Source: Bacteroidales bacterium (GTDB lineage: Bacteria; Bacteroidota; Bacteroidia; Bacteroidales; F082). From it: a stretch of 38,314 nucleotides of DNA. The stretch lies in contig JAFZXR010000052.1 of assembly GCA_017616675.1 (NCBI GenBank), positions 1 through 38,314 of the forward strand, written 5' to 3'. Positions within the stretch are counted from its first letter, which is position 1; each line of letters opens with the position of its first letter. The notes beneath the pieces are model-generated. The model was given only the letters and a program-made list of their open reading frames with translations, had not been told where the DNA came from and made no database searches. Made by a program: the position numbers and the translations under genes. This document shows, piece by piece, positions 8,632 to 14,385 of the stretch.

Positions 8632-10025
8632 TAATATATCAGCTTTTTCCAAGGGTCTACGGTGCAACGCCAACCAAGCGCTGCGGCACTTTCAGTGACA
8701 TCAGCGATGATGCGATTGAGAGGATTAAGTCGCTGAGCGTCAGTCATATATGGCTGACAGGCGTGATTCGTCACTCGGGCTGGCGCGATACCAATCCGGC
8801 CGTGACCAAAGGAAAAGCGGGCTCGCCATACGCCATCGTCGATTACTATGACATCGATCCCGATTTGGCCGACAACGAAGCGAATAGGATGGAGGAGTTT
8901 GAGCAGACTGTCGAACGCATTCATAATCATGGACTTAAGGTGATTATCGACTTCGTCCCGAACCATCTGGCAAGAGAATACAAAGGCGATTTCACTGATG
9001 AGAATTTCTATATCTTAGAAAACCAGAAATTCGTTGCTCCGACCGAAAATGCCAGCGATTACTATGAGTTTCCGGCAAAGGCCACTGGCAACGACGTGTT
9101 TTCGCCTACGCCTTCGCTTAACGACTGGTACGATACCGTGAAGTTGAACTACACCAACCGCGACACTTGGCATAAGATGCTGAAGATATTAGAGTTCTGG
9201 TGCGGAAAAGGCGTCGACGGGTTCCGCTGCGACATGGCCGAGATGGTGCCGGTGGAGTTCTGGCGGTGGGCTATTGCTGAGCTGCGTAAGTCGTTCAGTG
9301 TCATTATGATAGCAGAGATTTACCAGCCGAATCTGTATCAGAATTTCATCGATGCCGGTTTCGATTATCTTTACGATAAAGTGGGGTTGTATAATACCTT
9401 GGAAAACATCTACCGTTACGGCCAGCGAGCCGACAGCATCTCTGATGTGTGGAAAGGTCTTAACGGATTGGATGACAATATGTTACGATTCATGGAAAAC
9501 CACGATGAGGTCCGTCTGGCATCGAAGTTTTTCATGCAGAAACCCGAAAATGCATATCCGTTTGTGGCCTTGTCGGCCCTGATGAATCGCGGTCCGTTTA
9601 TGATTTACAACGGCCAGGAATATGGCGAGGATGCCGCGGATTCGGATAATGGCAAAACATCGATTTTCAATTACGAAATCATGCAATCGATGGTTTGTAG
9701 GGACGCGGCGTGCCACGTCCATACATTTGATTTTTACGTAAACCTATTGCATTTTCGCGAATCCCATTCTGCCATCCTGCAAGGCGGTTTTTACGATTTG
9801 ATGTGGGCCAATCCGTGGTACAATAATTTCGATCCGCAATATGTTTACGCGTTTTTGCGTTATCATGACGATGATAAGTTATTGATAGTCATCAATTTCA
9901 ATCTTAAAGAAGAACGAAATGTGACGGTCACAATCCCATACGATGCCCGACAATTGATTGGCGGATGTAATGAAAAATATGATGTGAAATTATCCCCTGG
10001 GAATATAAAAATCATCCAGTTATGA
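8628..10025 (+). CDS. Cytoplasmic GH13 alpha-amylase-family glycosidase
   Basis: A (beta/alpha)8 glycoside hydrolase of family 13. The barrel opens with IYQLFPRVYG; the conserved regions follow as DFVPNH, GFRCDMAE with nucleophile Asp202, MIAEIY with acid/base Glu230 and ENHDE with Asp293. A C-terminal beta domain ends the 465-residue chain. No signal peptide is present, so it acts in the cytoplasm, probably on glycogen or imported maltodextrins; the branching enzyme gene overlaps its stop by 4 nt. Residues 357-366 (CRDAACHVHT) come from a 28-nt palindromic element inserted in frame between the barrel and the C-terminal domain, and are probably not part of the ancestral protein. The exact specificity within GH13 cannot be told from sequence reading. 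Confidence 0.88.
   Translation: MIIYQLFPRVYGATPTKRCGTFSDISDDAIERIKSLSVSHIWLTGVIRHSGWRDTNPAVTKGKAGSPYAIVDYYDIDPDLADNEANRMEEFEQTVERIHNHGLKVIIDFVPNHLAREYKGDFTDENFYILENQKFVAPTENASDYYEFPAKATGNDVFSPTPSLNDWYDTVKLNYTNRDTWHKMLKILEFWCGKGVDGFRCDMAEMVPVEFWRWAIAELRKSFSVIMIAEIYQPNLYQNFIDAGFDYLYDKVGLYNTLENIYRYGQRADSISDVWKGLNGLDDNMLRFMENHDEVRLASKFFMQKPENAYPFVALSALMNRGPFMIYNGQEYGEDAADSDNGKTSIFNYEIMQSMVCRDAACHVHTFDFYVNLLHFRESHSAILQGGFYDLMWANPWYNNFDPQYVYAFLRYHDDDKLLIVINFNLKEERNVTVTIPYDARQLIGGCNEKYDVKLSPGNIKIIQL
9697..9724. repeat. Palindromic element copy 2 (inside GH13 gene)
   Basis: A 28-nt imperfect palindrome: arm GTAGGGACGCGG, centre CGTG, arm CCACGTCCATAC, with 10 of 12 arm positions complementary. It differs from the copy at 15349 at only two of the first 24 positions. 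It is read in frame as (C)RDAACHVH. Confidence 0.85.
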
Positions 10026-12019
10026 AAATCGTTGAAAATGATAATTGGCTAACCCCTGTTGCCACCGAGGTTGAAAAACGTTTCGAACGTTATCAAAATC
10101 GTTTGAAAGCCATTGAGAATCAGTATGGTAGTCTCAATAATTTTGCCTCGGCGTATCAGTTTTTCGGTTTTCATTACGATAATCTCCGTCACGGCTGGTG
10201 GTACCGCGAATGGGCTCCGGCAGCGCATTATCTGTCGCTGTATGGCGATTTCAACGGCTGGAACCGCTATGCGAATCCACTGGAAAACGTCGGCAACGGC
10301 ATCTGGGAGATATTTCTTCCTGACTCGGAATACAAAGACAAACTCGTGCATGGCAGTCTGCTGAAAGTGCTTGTGCAGTCGAGCATTGGCGAGCAGGAGA
10401 GGATTCCGGTTTACATCACCAGAGTGGTTCAAGATGAGAATACCAAAGATTTTTCGGCTCAGTTTTGGAATCCCGAGAAGCCGTATGTATTTGAAAATCA
10501 AACACCTAAGCTGAAAGACGAGCCCCTTTTGATTTATGAGTCGCATGTAGGCATGGCGCAGGAGAAAGAAGAGGTTGGAAGTTATAACGAATTCATTGAC
10601 AATGTGTTACCTCGCATTAAGGCAGATGGTTACAACGCTGTGCAGCTCATGGCCATCGCCGAGCATCCTTACTACGGCTCGTTTGGCTATCATGTGTCGA
10701 ACTTCTTCGCCGCCAGCTCGCGTTTCGGCACGCCTGAAGAGCTGAAAAAGCTCGTGGATACAGCCCATGGCATGGGTTTATTGGTAATCATGGACCTCGT
10801 TCATTCGCATACCGTGAAAAACGTCCGCGAAGGTATAAACCTCTTTGATGGCACTGAGTATCAATATCTTAAGCCTGGACAAGAAGGTGTTCATCCGCAA
10901 TGGGATTCGAAGCTGTTTAACTACGGCAAGACAGAGACGCTGCAGCTTTTGCTTTCGAATGTGCAGTTCTGGCTCAAGGAATATCATTTCGACGGATATC
11001 GTTTCGACGGCGTGACCTCGATGTTGTATAAAAACCACGGCATCGGCGAGACTTTCGACGATCCTTGGAAATATTTCGGCGATAACATCGACAACGATGC
11101 GGTGACTTATCTTCAGTTGGCAAATAAATTGACTCATAATATTGATAATCAAAATATTACAATAGCTGAAGATGTGAGCGGTATGCCGGGAATCTGCGCG
11201 AAGATCGAGGATGGCGGAATAGGTTTCGACTACCGCCTCGGCATGGGCTTGCCCGATTTTTGGATAAAAGTGCTGAAGGACCAATCCGACGAGCAGTGGA
11301 ACATGCATGAATTCTTCTTCACCATGACGAACCGTCTGCAAGACGTGAAAACCATTGCCTATGCTGAGTCACACGATCAGGCGCTGGTGGGAGATAAAAC
11401 GCTCGCGTTCCGACTCATGGACAAGGAGATGTACACGTCGATGGCCAAAAACCAGGATAACCTCATCATCGACAGAGGCATCGCTTTGCATAAGATGATA
11501 CGCTTCTTCACCATATGCCTCGGCGGTGACGCTTGGCTCAACTTCATGGGCAACGAGTTCGGCCATCCCGAGTGGATCGATTTTCCGCGATATGAAAACG
11601 GCTGGAGTTACAAATACGCCAAGCGTCAGTGGTCGCTGGCCGATGCCGACTATCTGAAATACCATTGGCTGGGCGATTTCGACAAAGCAATGCTCGATTT
11701 TGTGAAGAAGACAAAGGTGATGCAAGCCGCTCCGGCATGGCTTCTGGAGGCCGACGAAGACAACAAAACCATTGTCTTTGAACGGAATAACCTGATTTTT
11801 GTGTTTAACTGGGGACAAAAATCATTGCCCGACTATAAAATAAAGGTGAAGCATACCGGCGACTATAAAATCGTCTTCAGCAGCGATGCGAAATGCTTCG
11901 GAGGCTTTGAAAATATTGACGAAAAGGCAGTTTTCCCATCGGAGAAGAAGGGCGACGATATCACCATGAAGATATATAATGTGGCGAGGACGGCGGTAGT
12001 GTATCAGACAAAAAAATGA
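10022..12019 (+). CDS. glgB: 1,4-alpha-glucan (glycogen) branching enzyme
   Basis: The 665-residue protein has a CBM48-type N-domain (about 50-150; WAPAAHYLSLYGDFNGW) and a GH13 barrel with the branching-enzyme motifs YGSFGYHVSNFF, DGYRFDGVTSM (nucleophile Asp329), IAEDVSG (Glu383) and ESHDQAL (Asp452), then NFMGNEFGHPEWIDFP. This pattern is the eukaryote-like GH13_8 branching enzyme typical of Bacteroidota, rather than the E. coli type. It makes alpha-1,6 branches in glycogen in the cytoplasm. The ATG overlaps the GH13 stop (ATGA), suggesting translational coupling; the pair probably remodels storage glucan. No glycogen synthase gene is in the window. No strong terminator follows. Confidence 0.93.
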   Translation: MKIVENDNWLTPVATEVEKRFERYQNRLKAIENQYGSLNNFASAYQFFGFHYDNLRHGWWYREWAPAAHYLSLYGDFNGWNRYANPLENVGNGIWEIFLPDSEYKDKLVHGSLLKVLVQSSIGEQERIPVYITRVVQDENTKDFSAQFWNPEKPYVFENQTPKLKDEPLLIYESHVGMAQEKEEVGSYNEFIDNVLPRIKADGYNAVQLMAIAEHPYYGSFGYHVSNFFAASSRFGTPEELKKLVDTAHGMGLLVIMDLVHSHTVKNVREGINLFDGTEYQYLKPGQEGVHPQWDSKLFNYGKTETLQLLLSNVQFWLKEYHFDGYRFDGVTSMLYKNHGIGETFDDPWKYFGDNIDNDAVTYLQLANKLTHNIDNQNITIAEDVSGMPGICAKIEDGGIGFDYRLGMGLPDFWIKVLKDQSDEQWNMHEFFFTMTNRLQDVKTIAYAESHDQALVGDKTLAFRLMDKEMYTSMAKNQDNLIIDRGIALHKMIRFFTICLGGDAWLNFMGNEFGHPEWIDFPRYENGWSYKYAKRQWSLADADYLKYHWLGDFDKAMLDFVKKTKVMQAAPAWLLEADEDNKTIVFERNNLIFVFNWGQKSLPDYKIKVKHTGDYKIVFSSDAKCFGGFENIDEKAVFPSEKKGDDITMKIYNVARTAVVYQTKK

Positions 12020-12036
12020 TTTTTTTTGAAAAATAA

Positions 12037-12069
12037 TTGTCGAACGTATAAAATAATTGTTTAACTTTG
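12037..12069 (+). promoter_or_regulatory. Predicted promoter with TGTCGAACGTAT box, upstream of barrel gene 12093
   Basis: TAACTTTG (12062-12069) is a good -7 box. TTGTCGAACGTAT (12037-12049) is identical to the sequence at 1399-1411 and lies the same 12 nt before the -7 box. The translation start is 23 nt downstream. Confidence 0.65.
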
Positions 12070-12092
12070 CCCTGTTAATAAAAAACGTAACT

Positions 12093-12851
12093 ATGAAAAG
12101 GTTTACTTTTGTAGCATTTTTAATGCTTTTTAGCGTAATCGCTTTTGGTCAGAAAACAGTTGATTTTGCTGTCTATTTGAATGGTGCTGTTCCTATGGGC
12201 GACCTTGGAGCTGGCGACAGAATTAAGAATTTCGATACTCGTGACTATGCGTTGCTATCGGAGGATGGCCGTCAGGGCTATGCCGATTACGGCGGAGGTC
12301 TCGGTTTTGATGTGACTTTCCATCTTCCTAAAGGATTTGGCATTATGGCCGGCTTCGATTATTTTGCCAATTTGAACAAAAAAGAAATCAAAGATTGTTT
12401 CGACGATTGGAAAGATGATGTTGAAGAGGCTCCGGGCGCTGACTATTCATACAAGTTGCCTGTTGTGATGAACATCCCGCTTTACATCGGTATCAATTAT
12501 ACCGCAAACCGCGAGAAGAATTTCACTTTCTACGCAGAAGCGGCAACAGGTCCTAACTTCCGTCTCATTTCAGATTTCAAAGAAGAGTATAAATATGACG
12601 ACGAAATGGTTGATGATGTAACTGAAACTCTTGATTATAAATCAGCTACAACATTTGCTTTCAAACTCGGTGCCGGTGTGTTGATGTGGAATCGCATGAG
12701 CATCGTTCTTGACTACTATTCGTTGGGTAGCGCCAAAGTCGAGGGTACTGGTACATCAAAGATCGGCAGCGTGTCGCACGAAGAGTCATTCAAAGGCAAA
12801 AAAGCCATGTCGGCTTCAGAACTTGTCTTGAGAGTAGGTTATCACTTCTAA
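12093..12851 (+). CDS. Small outer-membrane beta-barrel protein
   Basis: The 252-residue product begins with a signal peptide (MKRFTFVAFLMLFSVIAFG, cut before Q). Alternating amphipathic strands follow (VDFAVYLNGAVPMGDLG, GGGLGFDVTFHLP, FGIMAGFDYF and so on) and the chain ends LVLRVGYHF, an aromatic barrel end. Length and pattern fit the 8- to 10-strand outer-membrane protein group (PorT/OmpW-like) common in Bacteroidota; no specific function can be given. A longer reading from a TTG at 12057 would include the -7 box, so I start at ATG 12093. It stands alone between its own promoter and that of the next barrel gene. Confidence 0.8.
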   Translation: MKRFTFVAFLMLFSVIAFGQKTVDFAVYLNGAVPMGDLGAGDRIKNFDTRDYALLSEDGRQGYADYGGGLGFDVTFHLPKGFGIMAGFDYFANLNKKEIKDCFDDWKDDVEEAPGADYSYKLPVVMNIPLYIGINYTANREKNFTFYAEAATGPNFRLISDFKEEYKYDDEMVDDVTETLDYKSATTFAFKLGAGVLMWNRMSIVLDYYSLGSAKVEGTGTSKIGSVSHEESFKGKKAMSASELVLRVGYHF

Positions 12852-12901
12852 TTGTTTTAACAATTGAATGTTGATAACTATTTTTGATGTTGATAAAAAA
12901 A

Positions 12902-12933
12902 TGTCGCAGGTATTGATATAATGCATATCTTTG
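12902..12933 (+). promoter_or_regulatory. Predicted promoter of barrel gene 13003, with variant TGTCG box
   Basis: TATCTTTG (12926-12933) is the -7 box. TGTCGCAGGTAT (12902-12913) matches TGTCGAACGTAT at 10 of 12 positions and lies at the identical 12-nt distance. The leader to the ATG at 13003 would be about 60 nt. Confidence 0.65.
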
Positions 12934-13002
12934 CGCTGAAAAATAAAGAGAGGATGCCGAAAATCTCATAAAGAGTAGGCGTAATTAAAATTATTACAAA
13001 AA

Positions 13003-13689
13003 ATGAAAAAATTATTTATCACGATTGCTTTCGTAGCAGCAACAATGTTCGCTTCAGCACAGCTTTACGTTGGCGGTAGCCTTGGAATGGGCATTCAGAA
13101 TGGTAAAGACAAAATTGAAGGTAATGGCGTTTCAATTGAACAGGATCAGCCAAAAGCTTTCACATTCGTATTTGCTCCAGAAGCTGGTTTCATGTTCGCT
13201 GACAACATGGGCGTTGGTCTCCAGCTTGGCTTTGGCTTTGGCAAGACAACAGAAAAGATCTATGAGGATGCAATGGGCAACCCAATCGATCCAGCAGCTA
13301 CACAAACAATTAAGACAACCACAATCGGTTTCGCTCCTTACTTCCGTTATGTGTTTGCAGAAGTTGACAACTTCAAATTCTATGCAGATGCAAGAGTTTC
13401 TTATTTGATGAGCAAACCAAAAGTTAAGTATGAGCAGGATGGCACAACAGTCACAGCTGACGGTGCAAAGACAACTGAACTCGGCTTCGGTATTGTCCCA
13501 GGTATGGCTTATCAGCTCACCGACAACATCACAATGAACTGCGCTCTTAACATCCTTGAACTCGGTTTCAACTCAACAAAGGTGAAAATGGAACAGGACG
13601 GTGTTACAGCAACATCAAAGACCAACGAGATTGGTTTCGGCATCAACGAGCCAAGCCCAATCACCATTGGCTTCTTCTACACATTCTAA
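13003..13689 (+). CDS. Outer-membrane beta-barrel porin-like protein
   Basis: The 228-residue protein has a clear signal peptide (MKKLFITIAFVAATMFASA, cut before Q), then repeated amphipathic strands such as LYVGGSLGMGIQ, MGVGLQLGFGFG and TIGFAPYFRYVFAE, and ends TIGFFYTF with the terminal Phe expected of Bam-inserted barrels. It belongs to the outer_membrane_protein beta-barrel group; the role is unknown. Codon use is unlike its neighbours: Thr is mostly ACA, Pro CCA, Ser TCA and Gln CAG, which may mean high expression. It has its own promoter and ends at a strong bidirectional terminator. Confidence 0.82.
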   Translation: MKKLFITIAFVAATMFASAQLYVGGSLGMGIQNGKDKIEGNGVSIEQDQPKAFTFVFAPEAGFMFADNMGVGLQLGFGFGKTTEKIYEDAMGNPIDPAATQTIKTTTIGFAPYFRYVFAEVDNFKFYADARVSYLMSKPKVKYEQDGTTVTADGAKTTELGFGIVPGMAYQLTDNITMNCALNILELGFNSTKVKMEQDGVTATSKTNEIGFGINEPSPITIGFFYTF

Positions 13690-13709
13690 TATTTGAAGTG
13701 TAATTATTA

Positions 13710-13741
13710 AAAAAAGGCGCTGAAACTCAGCGCCTTTTTTT
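13710..13741. terminator. Bidirectional terminator between convergent genes
   Basis: GGCGCTG (13716-13722) pairs with CAGCGCC (13728-13734) around AAACT, flanked by an A-run on the left and a T-run on the right. It can therefore end both the barrel gene (+) and slyD (-). Confidence 0.9.
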
Positions 13742-13754
13742 GTTTTGTCATTGT

Positions 13755-14291
13755 TTATTTGCATCCTTCGCAACCGGTGTCACAACCAGAGTCGCAGCTG
13801 CCGCCGCAGTGACCGCAGCCTCCCCCGAAGTCCTCTTCTTTGAGCTCGCGCACGTTGAGGATCTCGCCTTCGAAATAGAGCGGCACTCCCGCCAGCTGGT
13901 GGTTGAAGTCGATGACGACTGTTTCAATGCTTACCTTTTTGATGGTTCCAGGCACTATGTTGCCGTCGCCGATGTTAAACTGAAGGGTGTTGCCTTCCTT
14001 GCAATGCTCGCTGAGGTTACCTTTCTCGTCGAGAAACATGTCTTTCTTCACGGTGTAGACCATCTCCTCGTTGCGCTCGCCGTAGCCTTCGGCAGGGGTG
14101 AGGTGGAAACCGAATGTGTCGCCTGGCTCGAGGCCTTGCAGTGATTCCTCGAAGCGTGGCAGGAACATGCCGTGTCCGAAGATGCCTTCGAGCGGATGAT
14201 CCTTGGTGGCCTGGTCGATGACCACGCCTTCTTTTGTGTCGTTGTGCAACGTATAAGTCAACGTTACAACAGTGTTGTTTGCTACTTTCAT
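13755..14291 (-). CDS. slyD: FKBP-type peptidyl-prolyl isomerase, SlyD family
   Basis: The 178-residue protein has the SlyD layout. An FKBP half (TLTYTLHNDTKEG, then PLEGIFGHGMFLPRFEESLQG) is interrupted by an IF chaperone insert (about residues 70-130) and returns with VDFNHQLAG. Its tail (about 155-178) holds six cysteines and one histidine in a Gly-rich metal-binding stretch starting GGGCGHCGG. SlyD catalyses proline isomerisation and, in other bacteria, binds nickel for hydrogenase and urease maturation. The tail here is cysteine-dominated rather than His-rich, so metal preference may differ. It is transcribed towards the terminator at 13716; the upstream spacer is AT-rich and carries the 16-bp tandem repeat. 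Confidence 0.92.
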   Translation of the reverse strand: MKVANNTVVTLTYTLHNDTKEGVVIDQATKDHPLEGIFGHGMFLPRFEESLQGLEPGDTFGFHLTPAEGYGERNEEMVYTVKKDMFLDEKGNLSEHCKEGNTLQFNIGDGNIVPGTIKKVSIETVVIDFNHQLAGVPLYFEGEILNVRELKEEDFGGGCGHCGGSCDSGCDTGCEGCK

Positions 14292-14321
14292 TTGTTTAAA
14301 ATTTATAATTATTTACTCTTT

Positions 14322-14385
14322 AATCTTCTAAACTTATAATCTTCTAAACTTATAAGCTCCTAAACTTATAAGCTCCTAAGCTAAT
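14322..14385. repeat. Four tandem 16-bp AT-rich repeats
   Basis: Four consecutive 16-nt units: units 1 and 2 are identical (AATCTTCTAAACTTAT), unit 3 differs at 2 positions (AAGCTCCTAAACTTAT) and unit 4 at a few more. The last unit overlaps the stop codon of the vWA gene. A related repeat with the same 16-nt period lies at the other end of that gene. Confidence 0.85.

Noticed and set aside
12057..12092. Upstream TTG start for the barrel gene
   Set aside because: It would place the -7 box inside the coding region and spoil the signal peptide; ATG 12093 is better.
13767..13830. Cys/Gly-rich repeat as a separate small gene
   Set aside because: It is the normal metal-binding tail of SlyD, in frame with the FKBP domain.
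14322..14385. Possible CRISPR array
   Set aside because: Units are 16 nt, directly adjacent without spacers, and no cas genes are present.
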